Source of the DNA: Mycolicibacterium mageritense
Lineage (GTDB): Bacteria > Actinomycetota > Actinomycetes > Mycobacteriales > Mycobacteriaceae
DNA length: 64,000 bases
NCBI RefSeq assembly: GCF_010727475.1
Contig: NZ_AP022567.1
Coordinates: 744,001 to 808,000, forward strand
Direction: 5' to 3'
How positions within the stretch are numbered: the first letter of the stretch is position 1; the number at the start of each line of letters is the position of its first letter. This document shows positions 1-9,203 of this stretch, one piece after another. Below the pieces are notes generated by a model. That model worked only from the letters and a program-made list of their open reading frames with translations. It did not search any database and was not told where the DNA came from. The translations under genes and the position numbers were made by a program.

Positions 1-14
1 GACGGGGCGCGCAC

Positions 15-1082
15 ATGACCGACACCGTTGCCGCCGCACCGCACGCACCGGGCAAGCTCTCCACGCTGGACCGGCTGCTGCCCGTGTGGATCGGATTGGC
101 GATGGCCGTGGGACTCGCGCTGGGCCGCCTTGTCCCCGGACTGAACACGGCGCTGGAAAAGGTTCAGATCGACGGCATTTCACTGCCGATCGCACTGGGA
201 CTGCTGATCATGATGTACCCGGTGCTGGCCAAGGTGCGTTACGACCGCCTCGACGCCGTGGCGGGCGACCGCAAGCTGCTCATCTCCTCGCTACTGCTGA
301 ACTGGGTGCTCGGGCCCGCGCTGATGTTCGCGTTGGCCTGGCTGCTGCTGCCCGACCTCCCCGAATACCGCACGGGACTCATCATCGTCGGGTTGGCCCG
401 CTGCATCGCGATGGTCGTGATCTGGAACGACCTCGCGTGCGGCGATCGCGAAGCCGCCGCGGTGCTGGTGGCGCTGAACTCCCTGTTCCAGGTGGCGATG
501 TTCGCCGTGCTCGGCTGGTTCTACCTGAGCGTGGTACCCGGCTGGCTCGGCCTGGAACAGACCACCATCAATGCCTCACCGGGGCAGATCGCACAGTCGG
601 TGCTCATCTTCCTCGGCATCCCGTTGCTGGCCGGCTACTACTCGCGCCGCGTCGGGGAGAAGACCTTGGGCCGGGACTGGTACGAGAGCAGGTTCCTGCC
701 TGCCGTGGGCCCGTGGGCGCTGTACGGACTCTTGTTCACCATCGTGATTCTCTTTGCGTTACAAGGTGATCAGATCACCAGCCGCCCACTGGACGTCGTC
801 CGCATCGCGGTGCCGCTGCTGGCCTACTTCGCCATCATGTGGGGCGGCGGCTACGCCCTCGGCGCCGCACTCGGGCTGGGCTATCGACGCACCACGACAC
901 TGGCATTCACGGCCGCGGGCAACAACTTCGAGCTGGCCATCGCGGTCGCGATCGCGACCTTCGGCGCCACATCGGGCCAAGCCCTGGCCGGTGTGGTCGG
1001 ACCGCTCATCGAGGTGCCCGTCCTCGTCGCGCTGGTCTACGTATCCCTGGCGCTACGCAGCCGATTTCAGGAGCGAGCATGA
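15..1082 (+). CDS. acr3: Acr3-family arsenite efflux permease
   Basis: This 355-residue, strongly hydrophobic protein has about ten predicted membrane helices from residue 22 to the end. It fits the ACR3/ArsB3 family, which exports arsenite across the cytoplasmic membrane using the proton motive force. The family cysteine lies in GLARCIAMV (Cys130), followed by a conserved tryptophan and by GNNFELAIA near residue 300. The ATG start overlaps a possible TGA at 16-18 from an upstream reading frame, and the 3' end overlaps the arsC start by ATGA. The gene therefore looks like an internal part of an ars operon whose upstream part, probably an ArsR repressor, lies outside the window. Confidence 0.93.
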   Translation: MTDTVAAAPHAPGKLSTLDRLLPVWIGLAMAVGLALGRLVPGLNTALEKVQIDGISLPIALGLLIMMYPVLAKVRYDRLDAVAGDRKLLISSLLLNWVLGPALMFALAWLLLPDLPEYRTGLIIVGLARCIAMVVIWNDLACGDREAAAVLVALNSLFQVAMFAVLGWFYLSVVPGWLGLEQTTINASPGQIAQSVLIFLGIPLLAGYYSRRVGEKTLGRDWYESRFLPAVGPWALYGLLFTIVILFALQGDQITSRPLDVVRIAVPLLAYFAIMWGGGYALGAALGLGYRRTTTLAFTAAGNNFELAIAVAIATFGATSGQALAGVVGPLIEVPVLVALVYVSLALRSRFQERA

Positions 1083-1489
1083 AGAAACCGACCGTGCTGT
1101 TCCTGTGCACGCACAACGCCGGGCGCTCCCAGATGGCGCTCGGGTTTTTCAATCATCTCGCCCGAGGTCACGCGCTCGGCTGGTCAGGCGGTTCGGAACC
1201 GGCTGATCAGATCAACCCCGCCGCGGTCGCCGCGATGGCCGAGGTCGGAATCGACATCACGCGTGAGTATCCCAAGCCGTGGACCGACACCGTGGTGCGC
1301 TCGGCCGATGTCGTGGTGACGATGGGCTGCGGCGACACCTGCCCGTATTTTCCCGGAAAGCGTTACGAGAACTGGGAATTGCCCGATCCGGCGGGCCAGC
1401 CCGTCGACATCGTCCGCGGCATTCGCGACGACATCGAGCAACGCGTGCGGGGCCTGCTGACGGACCTGGGGGTGACCGTCACCCAGTAG
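1079..1489 (+). CDS. arsC: Arsenate reductase, low-molecular-weight phosphatase fold
   Basis: A 136-residue arsenate reductase of the phosphatase-fold type. The CX5R arsenate-binding loop is Cys10 to Arg16 (CTHNAGR), and the distal redox cysteines are Cys84 and Cys88 in MGCGDTC. In actinobacteria this family reduces arsenate with thioredoxin or with mycothiol/mycoredoxin; which reductant is used cannot be read here. Arsenite produced by this enzyme is the substrate of the permease encoded just upstream, and the ATGA overlap suggests coupled translation. The gene ends 21 bp from the convergent mazG stop codon. Confidence 0.93.
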   Translation: MKKPTVLFLCTHNAGRSQMALGFFNHLARGHALGWSGGSEPADQINPAAVAAMAEVGIDITREYPKPWTDTVVRSADVVVTMGCGDTCPYFPGKRYENWELPDPAGQPVDIVRGIRDDIEQRVRGLLTDLGVTVTQ

Positions 1490-1510
1490 GGAATCCGCAG
1501 CCGGCGCGGA

Positions 1511-2557
1511 TCAGTCGCCTGCCTCGGCGACCGGATCCTCGGAATCGGTCTGCGCCTCGTCCGGCTCGTCGGCGGGTTGCTCGTCGGCAGCGTCAGGCTC
1601 GGACTCGGGCTCGAGCTCCGCGGGCCAGTATGCGCGCCACTCCTCTTCGGTGATGGTGCCCAGCGGCGTGACGTCGAGTTCCTCGGGGACATCTTCACCG
1701 CGACGGCCCGCAGCGACGTCGATCTCGACCTGGCGCACGGTGTCCATGAACTCCAACACCGCTGTGCGCAGTTCGTTCTCGGCATCGGTGTCGGCCGACA
1801 CCGTCACGGACGTGAGACCCGCGGGGACCAGATCCGGTGGCAGGCCTGCCTGTGCGACCCGGGCGAGCACTTTCTGCGCCAACGCCAGAGCGGGCTGTCC
1901 CGTGGGCACATCGTCCATCGACGAGACGAATGCCTTCTTCCGCAGCTTTTCTTCAGCCTTGCGCTCTTCCCACTGGGCCAGCTGCTCGTCCAGCGAAATC
2001 GATTCGCCCGCAAGCACAGCGGGCACGCGGTTGCCGAGCTTGCGGACCAGGGAATCGGCCACGTCGTCGATGCTGAACGGATGCTGCGGCGCGTCCTCGG
2101 CGATGCGGGCGTGGAACAGCACCTGCAGCAGCACGTCGCCGAGCTCTTCCCGCAGCTCGTCGGCGTTGCCGCCCCGCACGGCGTCGAACAGTTCGTAGGT
2201 CTCCTCGAGCAGGTAGCGGCGCAGCGAGTCGTGAGTCTGCTCGCTCTCCCACGGCCCGGCGGTACGCAGCTTGTCCATCATGGTCACCGCGTCGACCAGC
2301 CGCTCGCCGGGCTGCGCCTCGGGCGCGGCGATCAACCGCGCGCCTGCGGCCAGCCGGGCCTTCACGGCAGGATGTTCGGGATCCGAGGACAGCAGCACGG
2401 GCGCGTCGTCACCGTCGTATGCGGGCCGTGCCGCGGGCAACGACCACGGCACCTTGACCGGCATCTCCTCGGTGTACTGCACATCACCCGTGAGCAGATC
2501 GATCGCGTCGACGGGGACCAATGACGGGCGGCGGGGGTCGACCAGTACGACGGTCAT
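1511..2557 (-). CDS. mazG: Nucleoside triphosphate pyrophosphohydrolase MazG
   Basis: MazG hydrolyses NTPs and dNTPs to the monophosphate and pyrophosphate and in mycobacteria protects against oxidised nucleotides. The acidic metal-binding helices EETYELFDAV and EELGDVLLQVLFH lie at roughly residues 115-160. The start chosen (MTVVLVDPRRP) follows a GAGGGGG ribosome site and matches the mycobacterial family start; an in-frame ATG 18 bp upstream has no such site. The last 25 residues or so are a Glu/Asp/Pro-rich tail. The gene is convergent with arsC, and mazG lies downstream of mfd on the same strand with one small secreted-protein gene between them. Confidence 0.94.
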   Translation of the reverse strand: MTVVLVDPRRPSLVPVDAIDLLTGDVQYTEEMPVKVPWSLPAARPAYDGDDAPVLLSSDPEHPAVKARLAAGARLIAAPEAQPGERLVDAVTMMDKLRTAGPWESEQTHDSLRRYLLEETYELFDAVRGGNADELREELGDVLLQVLFHARIAEDAPQHPFSIDDVADSLVRKLGNRVPAVLAGESISLDEQLAQWEERKAEEKLRKKAFVSSMDDVPTGQPALALAQKVLARVAQAGLPPDLVPAGLTSVTVSADTDAENELRTAVLEFMDTVRQVEIDVAAGRRGEDVPEELDVTPLGTITEEEWRAYWPAELEPESEPDAADEQPADEPDEAQTDSEDPVAEAGD

Positions 2558-2686
2558 CGGGCTACACCCCCTCACGCATTTCGACGAGACCGCTGATCTC
2601 GGTTATACCAACGTTGCCGGGCCTCGACACGCCTGGTGAGCACCGGCAACGCTGCATTTCGCTGTCGCCGGGGTCGCCCCATGCGG

Positions 2687-2720
2687 GATGGCCGCCCTGC
2701 CCGGAGGCAAGGCGGCCATC
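2687..2720 (-). terminator. 10-bp hairpin after the repeat-protein gene
   Basis: A perfect inverted repeat, GATGGCCGCC and GGCGGCCATC, with a 14-nt loop lies 17 nt past the stop codon of the minus-strand gene at 2738. There is no T tract after it on the minus strand, so it would be a U-poor mycobacterial-type terminator or an RNA-stabilising hairpin. Confidence 0.5.
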
Positions 2721-2737
2721 ATGTCATATTCGCCGAC

Positions 2738-3271
2738 TCAGGATTCCGGCGGGAACTGGCCGTCCGGGACCACCCAGTGGCCCGGTGTCTGCTCGTAGAA
2801 CGGGTTGGCCACGCCGTTCACCGTGGCCTGCGTCTTGAGCTGGCCAGGCGGCACGCCGTAGAACGGGTTCTCGACACCGTTGATCACCGGCGAACTGGTC
2901 AGCTGCCCGGGCGGAATGTGTGCGCCCGGAACCCGGAAGTAGTTGTCCACCTCGGGGAACTGGACGGTGGGCAGGTTCACATCGGGCGCGTTAACACTGG
3001 GCAGGTTAACGCTCGGCACGTTCACGTCGGGAACGTTCACACTAGGCACGTTCACGTCGGGAACGTTCACACTAGGCACGTTCACGTCGGGAACGTTCAC
3101 ACTAGGCACGTTCACGTCGGGCACGTTCACACTCGGCACGGTCACCCCCGGTGCCGGCGGTGGCGGCGGCACGGTCGGATCGGCTTGCGCCAGGCCTGTG
3201 CCCAGGCCAAATGCGCCGAGTCCCAGTGCACCCGCCATCGTCGTGGTTACGGCAAACTTCTTGAAGTTCAT
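2738..3271 (-). CDS. Secreted protein with tandem VNVP[SD] pentapeptides
   Basis: A 177-residue hypothetical secreted protein. The start is the ATG preceded by GAAGGAG with 5-nt spacing. Residues 1-30 form a signal peptide ending in GLAQA. A proline run follows, then about ten pentapeptides alternating VNVPS and VNVPD, degrading to VNLPS, VNAPD and VNLPT. The C-terminal half carries a second repeat type, PPGQL followed some residues later by NGVxNPFY, two to three times. There is no catalytic motif, and a structural or cell-wall role is only a guess. The 241 bp between this start and the mfd stop codon hold no promoter I can defend. Confidence 0.8.
   Translation of the reverse strand: MNFKKFAVTTTMAGALGLGAFGLGTGLAQADPTVPPPPPAPGVTVPSVNVPDVNVPSVNVPDVNVPSVNVPDVNVPSVNVPDVNVPSVNLPSVNAPDVNLPTVQFPEVDNYFRVPGAHIPPGQLTSSPVINGVENPFYGVPPGQLKTQATVNGVANPFYEQTPGHWVVPDGQFPPES
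3001..3140 (-). repeat. 30-bp tandem repeats inside the secreted-protein gene
   Basis: Three identical 30-bp units occupy 3031-3060, 3061-3090 and 3091-3120, with diverged copies at 3001-3030 and 3121-3140. Each unit is made of two similar 15-mers encoding VNVPS and VNVPD, so copy changes keep the reading frame. This has the form of a minisatellite (VNTR). Confidence 0.9.
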
Positions 3272-3512
3272 GTTCACTCCTTCGCCTTGCGTCACCGCGA
3301 TCGCCCCACAAACAGGTGGCAATCGCGTGATGTTCGGTTTGGGAAATTGCATGACCGCCCTATGGCCGACGATCTTGCCGCCTCTCATCTGGACGACAAC
3401 GCAACACCATTCGCCCCCCCGCTGCGTATGTCGGATGCCCGCGACGGCGCGTTAACAGCGGTTCGGGAATTCGTGTCGGACGCACGCGTAAAAACCGCGC
3501 ACTACCAGGCGA

Positions 3513-6500
3513 TCAGGACGAGGAATTGAATTTCGCGGCGATGTCGAAGTCGGCGGGCGACTTGCCGTTGAGCACCAGCACCAGACCCGCAACCATCTGC
3601 ACCAGCTCGAGATCGCGGATGCGGGGTGATCCGACGCCGTCACCGGCCCGCGGGATGGGCACCTGCACGGTCGAGGTCGTCGCGCGGTAGTGTCCACCCG
3701 GATACACGCGTTTGAGCCGCAATTGCGCGGAATCCGGCAGTACCACCGGGGAGAGCTTGATGGTCGACGCCGATACCGCTCCGACGTCGGTGATGCCGTA
3801 TTCGCGGCACAACAGCCGCAGCCGCGCGACCGCGACCAGGCGCTGCGCCGGCTCGGGCAGCGGACCGTACCGGTCGACGAGCTCGTCCACCACGGCAGCC
3901 ACGGCGGTCTCGTCGGACGCGGCGGCCAGGCGCCGGTAGCCCTCGAGGCGCAACCGGTCGCTGCCGATGTACTCGGGCGGCAGGTGCGCGTCGACGGGCA
4001 GATCGACCCGCACCTCCTTCGGCTCTTCCGGTGCCGCAACGGTTTTCCCGTCCGCGGCGGCACGGTAGGCCTCGACGGCCTCACCGACCAGCCGCACGTA
4101 CAGGTCGAAGCCAACGCCCGCAACGTGACCGGACTGCTCGACACCCAAAACGTTGCCCGCGCCGCGGATTTCGAGATCCTTCATGGCGACCGCCATGCCC
4201 GCGCCGAGCTCGTTGTTCTGCGCGATGGTGGCCAGCCGGTCATAGGCCGTCTCGGTCAGCGGCACCTCGGGCGGATAGAGGAAGTAGGCATACCCGCGCT
4301 CCCGGCTGCGGCCCACCCGGCCCCGCAACTGATGCAGCTGCGACAAGCCGAACGTGTCCGCGCGCTCGACGATCAGCGTGTTGGCATTCGAGATGTCCAG
4401 TCCCGTCTCGACGATCGTCGTGCACACCAGGATGTCGTACTCCCGGTTCCAGAACCCCTCGACCGTCTTCTCCAGGGTTTCCTCGTTCATCTGCCCGTGC
4501 GCGACGACGACGCGTGCTTCGGGGACGAGCTGACGAATCCTGGCTGCGGCCTGGTCGATCGACCGCACACGGTTGTGGATGTAGAACGCCTGGCCGTCCC
4601 GCAGCAGCTCACGGCGCAACGCGGCCGCCACCTGCTTCTCGTCGTGCGGACCCACGTAGGTCAGCACGGGATAACGCTCTTCGGGTGGCGTGAGGATCGT
4701 CGACATCTCCCGAATGCCGGCCAGGCTCATCTCCAACGTGCGTGGGATCGGCGTTGCGCTCATGGTCAGCACGTCGACGTGCGTGCGCATCGACTTGATG
4801 TGCTCCTTGTGCTCGACGCCGAACCGCTGTTCCTCGTCGACGATGATGAGCCCCAGGTCTTTCCACGTCACGCCGGTCTGCAACAGCCGGTGGGTGCCGA
4901 TCACGATGTCGACCGAGCCGTCCTTCATGCCCTCCATCACGGCGCGCGATTCGGCGGGATCGGTGAACCGCGACAAACCCTTGACCGTCACGGGGAAACC
5001 GGCCATCCGGGTGGTGAACGTCTGCAGGTGCTGATCGGCCAGCAGCGTCGTCGGCACCAGCACGGCCACCTGCTTGCCGTCCTGCACGGCCTTGAACGCC
5101 GCGCGCACCGCGATCTCGGTCTTGCCATACCCGACGTCGCCGCAGATCACGCGGTCCATCGGAACGGGCTTCTCCATGTCGGCCTTGACCTCGGTGATGG
5201 CCGTCAACTGATCGATGGTCTCGGTGAACCCGAACGCATCCTCCATCTCGTTCTGCCACGGCGTGTCCGGGCCGAACGCATGCCCTGGCGCGGACTGACG
5301 CTTGGCATAGAGCGCCACGAGTTCGCTGGCGATCTCCCGAACCGCCCGGCGCGCTTTGGTTTTGGTGTTGGCCCAATCGCTGCCGCCGAGCCGCGACAGG
5401 GACGGCGCCTCCCCGCCGACATAACGCGACAGCTGGTCGAGCGAATCCATGGGCACATACAGCCGGTCCGACCCACCACCGCGTTTGGCCGACGCGTACT
5501 CGAGCACCAGGTACTCGCGGCGGGCACCGCCGACGACGCGCTCGGTCATCTCGACGAACTTGCCGATGCCGTGCTGATCGTGCACGACGAGGTCGCCGGC
5601 GGTCAGCGCGAGCGGGTCGACGACGTTACGCCGTTTGGCCGCAAGCTTTTTGCCTTCACTCGCGGTGACCCGGTTGCCGGTCAGATCCGTCTCGGTGATG
5701 ATCACGAGGTTCGCGCCCGGCAGGATCACGCCGTCGTGCAGCGGTCCCTTGAGCACGCCGACCACACCGGCCTTTGGCGCCTCGCCGGACTCCAAGATCG
5801 CTGCGGGAGTGTCGGATTCACCGAGCTGCTCGACCACGCGGTGCGCGGTACCGGTACCCGGCGTGACGATGGCCGCGAACCCGCCGGTGGCGACGTGTGC
5901 GCGCAGCATCGCGAAGATCTCTTCGAGGCTCTGCTGGCTGCGCGCCGACGGGGCCGGGCGCAGGTCGAGCTCGGTGGCGTCGCCGTCGGACAACTGGCTG
6001 AGCGTCCACCACGGGTGTCCGCCGGCGCGCGCCGCGTCGCGGGCCTCGGCAAACGGGACGAACCCGGATGCACCGAGCGACTCGATGTCGATCGGGACGT
6101 CCCCGCCGACCGCAGCCGTCGACCACGACGCCTCCAGGAACTCACGGCCGGTCTTGATCAGATCGGCAGCGCGGGTCCGGACCTTCTCCGGGTCGCACAC
6201 GAGCACCGGGGCGCCGTCGGGCAGATGGGTCGTCAGCGTCGTCGGCTCGACCGGATGCAGCAGGGGCAGCAGTGCCTCCATACCGTCCACCGGGATGCCC
6301 TCGGCGAGCTTGGCGAGCATGTCCGGCACGCTGCCCGGCACGCTGTTGTCGTTGGTCGGGTGCTCGGCGGACAGAGCCGCGGCCCGCTCCTGTACATCGG
6401 CCGTCATCAGCAGCTCGCGGCACGGCACGGCCACCACGGACTCGACCGGGATCTCCGGGATCGAGCGCTGGTCGGCGATGGAGAACATGCGCATCTCCGA

Positions 6501-7145
6501 GACCTCGTCGCCCCAGAACTCGACGCGCACGGGATGCTCGGCGGTCGGCGGGAAGAGGTCGAGGATGCCGCCGCGGACCGCGAACTCGCCGCGTTTGCCG
6601 ACCATGTCGACACGCGTGTAGGCGAGACCGACGAGCCGGGCGATGACGTCGTCGAACTCGGCCTCGGCGCCCAGCGTCAGCGTCACGGGCTCGATGTCGA
6701 TCACGTCGGGTGACATCGGTTGCAGCAACGAGCGGGCCGTGGTCACGATGACCCGCAACGGCGGCCCGAGCCGCGCGTCGTCGGGATGGGCCAGCCGGCG
6801 CAGCAACAGCAACCGGGCCCCGACCGTCTCCACCCCGGGTGACAGCCGCTCGTGCGGCAGGGTCTCCCAGGACGGGAACAGCGCGACGGCGTCGCCGAGG
6901 ACACCGCGCAGCTCGGCGGTGAGGTCGTCGGCCTCCCGGCCGGTCGCGGCGACCACCAGCAGCGGGCCGGTCTTGGCCAACGCGGAGGCCACCAGCACGC
7001 GGGAACTGGCCGGGCCGACCAGCGCGAGATCGGCGGGCCGATCGGCGGCGCGCGCGATGAGTTCGGTGAAGGTCGGTGCGGTCAGTGCCAGCTCGACCAG
7101 CCCCGCAATCGGGGTCTGGACATGGTTGTGCCCCGGTGCGGTCAT
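3513..7145 (-). CDS. mfd: Transcription-repair coupling factor Mfd
   Basis: Mfd displaces RNA polymerase stalled at DNA lesions and recruits UvrA. The 1,210-residue length is normal. In order, the protein has a UvrB-like N-terminal module, a CarD-like RNA-polymerase interaction domain around residue 523 (VVHDQHGIGKF), and a RecG-like translocase with Walker A GDVGYGKT near 665 and the DEEQ box near 769. A TRCF C-terminal domain follows. The ATG lies 9 nt after TAGAAT, so the leader should be only a couple of nucleotides. Confidence 0.98.
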   Translation of the reverse strand: MTAPGHNHVQTPIAGLVELALTAPTFTELIARAADRPADLALVGPASSRVLVASALAKTGPLLVVAATGREADDLTAELRGVLGDAVALFPSWETLPHERLSPGVETVGARLLLLRRLAHPDDARLGPPLRVIVTTARSLLQPMSPDVIDIEPVTLTLGAEAEFDDVIARLVGLAYTRVDMVGKRGEFAVRGGILDLFPPTAEHPVRVEFWGDEVSEMRMFSIADQRSIPEIPVESVVAVPCRELLMTADVQERAAALSAEHPTNDNSVPGSVPDMLAKLAEGIPVDGMEALLPLLHPVEPTTLTTHLPDGAPVLVCDPEKVRTRAADLIKTGREFLEASWSTAAVGGDVPIDIESLGASGFVPFAEARDAARAGGHPWWTLSQLSDGDATELDLRPAPSARSQQSLEEIFAMLRAHVATGGFAAIVTPGTGTAHRVVEQLGESDTPAAILESGEAPKAGVVGVLKGPLHDGVILPGANLVIITETDLTGNRVTASEGKKLAAKRRNVVDPLALTAGDLVVHDQHGIGKFVEMTERVVGGARREYLVLEYASAKRGGGSDRLYVPMDSLDQLSRYVGGEAPSLSRLGGSDWANTKTKARRAVREIASELVALYAKRQSAPGHAFGPDTPWQNEMEDAFGFTETIDQLTAITEVKADMEKPVPMDRVICGDVGYGKTEIAVRAAFKAVQDGKQVAVLVPTTLLADQHLQTFTTRMAGFPVTVKGLSRFTDPAESRAVMEGMKDGSVDIVIGTHRLLQTGVTWKDLGLIIVDEEQRFGVEHKEHIKSMRTHVDVLTMSATPIPRTLEMSLAGIREMSTILTPPEERYPVLTYVGPHDEKQVAAALRRELLRDGQAFYIHNRVRSIDQAAARIRQLVPEARVVVAHGQMNEETLEKTVEGFWNREYDILVCTTIVETGLDISNANTLIVERADTFGLSQLHQLRGRVGRSRERGYAYFLYPPEVPLTETAYDRLATIAQNNELGAGMAVAMKDLEIRGAGNVLGVEQSGHVAGVGFDLYVRLVGEAVEAYRAAADGKTVAAPEEPKEVRVDLPVDAHLPPEYIGSDRLRLEGYRRLAAASDETAVAAVVDELVDRYGPLPEPAQRLVAVARLRLLCREYGITDVGAVSASTIKLSPVVLPDSAQLRLKRVYPGGHYRATTSTVQVPIPRAGDGVGSPRIRDLELVQMVAGLVLVLNGKSPADFDIAAKFNSSS

Positions 7146-7154
7146 GATGTGCCC

Positions 7155-7160
7155 ATTCTA
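7155..7160 (-). promoter_or_regulatory. -10 element of mfd
   Basis: TAGAAT on the minus strand, 9 nt before the mfd ATG, fits the mycobacterial TANNNT -10 pattern and predicts an almost leaderless mRNA. Confidence 0.5.
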
Positions 7161-7214
7161 CGGGGCCGAAAATCGGTGCCTCTGGCCCACCACCGCGGGG
7201 TCGATCATTGATTG

Positions 7215-7775
7215 ATGAAGCGTTTCGCGGTGGGGCTCGTCGCGATGACGACGGCGGTGCTCGCGGCACTGTGGCTCGTCACCCGCCCCGCGCCTGCCCC
7301 GTCGGCGCCCGTGCCGACCCACCTCACGGCGGACGGCGTCCCCGATTTCGCGGCGTACCCGGTGGCCGCCCCCGAGCGGTACCGGCTCAACGACGAATTC
7401 CCGACGCAGGGCTTTCGGACCTCCACCGGCTTCGTCTGCGTGACCCTGCAGCACCGGGCGATGTTCGCGCTCGACTGCCAGGGTCCGTTCGCCGGCGCCC
7501 CGGGCGGGGCCAACCACGTGCACCTGTTCAGCTACGGCCCGGGCAACGCGTCGCTGCCGATCCAGTTCAGCCACAACGATCAGGTGGTGTCGGACTTCTA
7601 CGACGTCGACCAGGACCACCTGCCCGTGCTTCCGGCAGGCGAGGTCTACGGCGAGGGCTACACGGCCTGCGTCCACACCGACGAGATCCTGCTCGCGTGC
7701 CGGATCTCGGATCCTGTGAAGGGCAACGGGTTCATCGCAACCGCGACCACCACCACGACGTTCGGGCAGCGATGA
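7215..7775 (+). CDS. Putative secreted protein, four cysteines
   Basis: A 186-residue protein starting at the ATG; an in-frame TTG lies directly before it. Residues 1-23 form a hydrophobic signal or anchor segment, followed by an Ala/Pro-rich linker. The mature part contains four cysteines in two pairs (FVCVTLQ and LDCQG; TACVHT and LACRIS), suggesting two disulfides outside the membrane. I do not recognise the family. The gene is divergent from mfd and 84 bp upstream of the lysA-like gene, so it could be co-transcribed with the latter. Confidence 0.75.
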   Translation: MKRFAVGLVAMTTAVLAALWLVTRPAPAPSAPVPTHLTADGVPDFAAYPVAAPERYRLNDEFPTQGFRTSTGFVCVTLQHRAMFALDCQGPFAGAPGGANHVHLFSYGPGNASLPIQFSHNDQVVSDFYDVDQDHLPVLPAGEVYGEGYTACVHTDEILLACRISDPVKGNGFIATATTTTTFGQR

Positions 7776-7859
7776 AGTTCACGTCAGGATCTGCCGCAAC
7801 GCCGTAAAGGGACCGTCAAGTCCGGTGACGGCGGGCCCGCCGACGCCCACCGTGAAGAC

Positions 7860-9200
7860 ATGACATTGCTGGAGATCCTGCCTTCCCTGCGCGACGCCGC
7901 GATACCGCGAATCGATCCGGCGATCTGGCCGCTGACCACGCGGGTCGACGAGCAGGGCCGCATCACGATCGGCCGGCTGGCCTTGACCGAGATCGCCGAC
8001 GAGTTCCGAACCCCGGCCTATGTGCTCGACGAGGCGGATTTCCGCAGTCGCGCGCGGCACTATCGCAGCGCGCTGCGCGGCACCGAGGTGGTGTACGCCG
8101 GTAAAGCGTTACTGACCACGCGGGTGGCCCGGTGGGCCGCAGAGGAGGGGCTCGGGGTCGACGTGTCGTCGGCGGCCGAGCTGGCGACCGCGCTGGCCGG
8201 TGGCGTCGCCCCGGACCGCATCGTGCTGCACGGCAACGCCAAGTCCTGCGACGAGTTGCGGGACGCGGTCGACGTCGGGGTCGGTCGCGTCGTGGTCGAC
8301 TCCCTGATGGAGATCGCCTACCTCGCCGGGTTGGCGCGTCGCCGCCAGCGGGTGCTGATCCGGGTGACACCGGGCATCGACATCGGTGGGCACCGGGCCG
8401 TCGCGACCGGGGTGTGCGACCAGAAGTTCGGCTTCGCTCTAACGGGTGAGCATGCCTTCGAGGCCGTGGCGCGCGTATTGGCAAGTCCCCAGCTCGAATT
8501 GGTGGGCCTGCACTGCCACATCGGATCGCTGGTCACCGACCCGGAACCCTACGGCGAGGCGATCCGCCGGCTGATCGCCGCGATGGCCGATGTCCGCCGC
8601 ACCCATGGCGTGACGCTGACCGAGTTGAACATCGGTGGCGGACACGGTGTTCCGTATGTTCCCGGCGACAAGGCGCTGGACCTGTCCGCATTGGCCGAGG
8701 TCATCGACGAAGCCCTCGACGCCGCGTGTGCCACCGAACGGTTCCCGCGGCCCCGCGTGGTCGTCGAACCGGGCCGGGCCATCAGTGCGCGGGCCGGAGT
8801 CACCCTGTACCGCGTGTGCGCGGTCAAGTCCCAGCCGGGCGGGCGGACGTTCGTCGCGGTGGACGGCGGCATGAGCGACAACCCGCGCGTCGCCCTGTAC
8901 GGCGCGAAATACACTGTCGCGCTGGCCAACCGGCATCCGCTCGGACCGAGCATGAAGGTGACCGTGGCAGGCAGGCACTGCGAGTCGGGCGACGAGATCA
9001 TCCGCGACGTCGACCTGCCCGCCGACATCCGGCCCGGCGACCTGCTGGCCGTGGCGTGCACGGGCGCCTACCACCACAGCATGGCCTCGACGTACAACAT
9101 GGTGGGCCGCCCACCGGTGGTGTCGGTGCGCGACGGGCGGGCCGAGCTCTTGGTGCGGCGCGAGACGACGGCCGATCTGCTGGCGCGCGACCTGGGGTGA
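7860..9200 (+). CDS. Diaminopimelate decarboxylase-like PLP enzyme
   Basis: A 446-residue fold-type III PLP enzyme related to LysA, which decarboxylates meso-diaminopimelate to lysine. The PLP lysine is Lys82 in YAGKALL; other landmarks are CHIGS, EPGR and the CESGD substrate loop. The glycine-rich phosphate loop reads GGGHGVPY where LysA usually has GGGLG, and the C-terminal tyrosine motif reads GAYHHSMASTYN. It sits alone, not with thrA or argS as canonical actinobacterial lysA does. It is therefore probably a second paralogue, and its substrate could be another D- or L-amino acid. Confidence 0.8.
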   Translation: MTLLEILPSLRDAAIPRIDPAIWPLTTRVDEQGRITIGRLALTEIADEFRTPAYVLDEADFRSRARHYRSALRGTEVVYAGKALLTTRVARWAAEEGLGVDVSSAAELATALAGGVAPDRIVLHGNAKSCDELRDAVDVGVGRVVVDSLMEIAYLAGLARRRQRVLIRVTPGIDIGGHRAVATGVCDQKFGFALTGEHAFEAVARVLASPQLELVGLHCHIGSLVTDPEPYGEAIRRLIAAMADVRRTHGVTLTELNIGGGHGVPYVPGDKALDLSALAEVIDEALDAACATERFPRPRVVVEPGRAISARAGVTLYRVCAVKSQPGGRTFVAVDGGMSDNPRVALYGAKYTVALANRHPLGPSMKVTVAGRHCESGDEIIRDVDLPADIRPGDLLAVACTGAYHHSMASTYNMVGRPPVVSVRDGRAELLVRRETTADLLARDLG

Positions 9201-9203
9201 GGG

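Noticed and set aside
3001..3140. Evenly spaced 30-bp repeats suggesting a CRISPR array
   Set aside because: The units are directly adjacent with no spacers and code in frame for pentapeptides of a secreted protein.
3690..6713. 1,007-codon open frame on the plus strand opposite mfd
   Set aside because: Composition is Arg/His/Asp-rich shadow coding typical of the complement of a high-GC gene; no start signal or domain.
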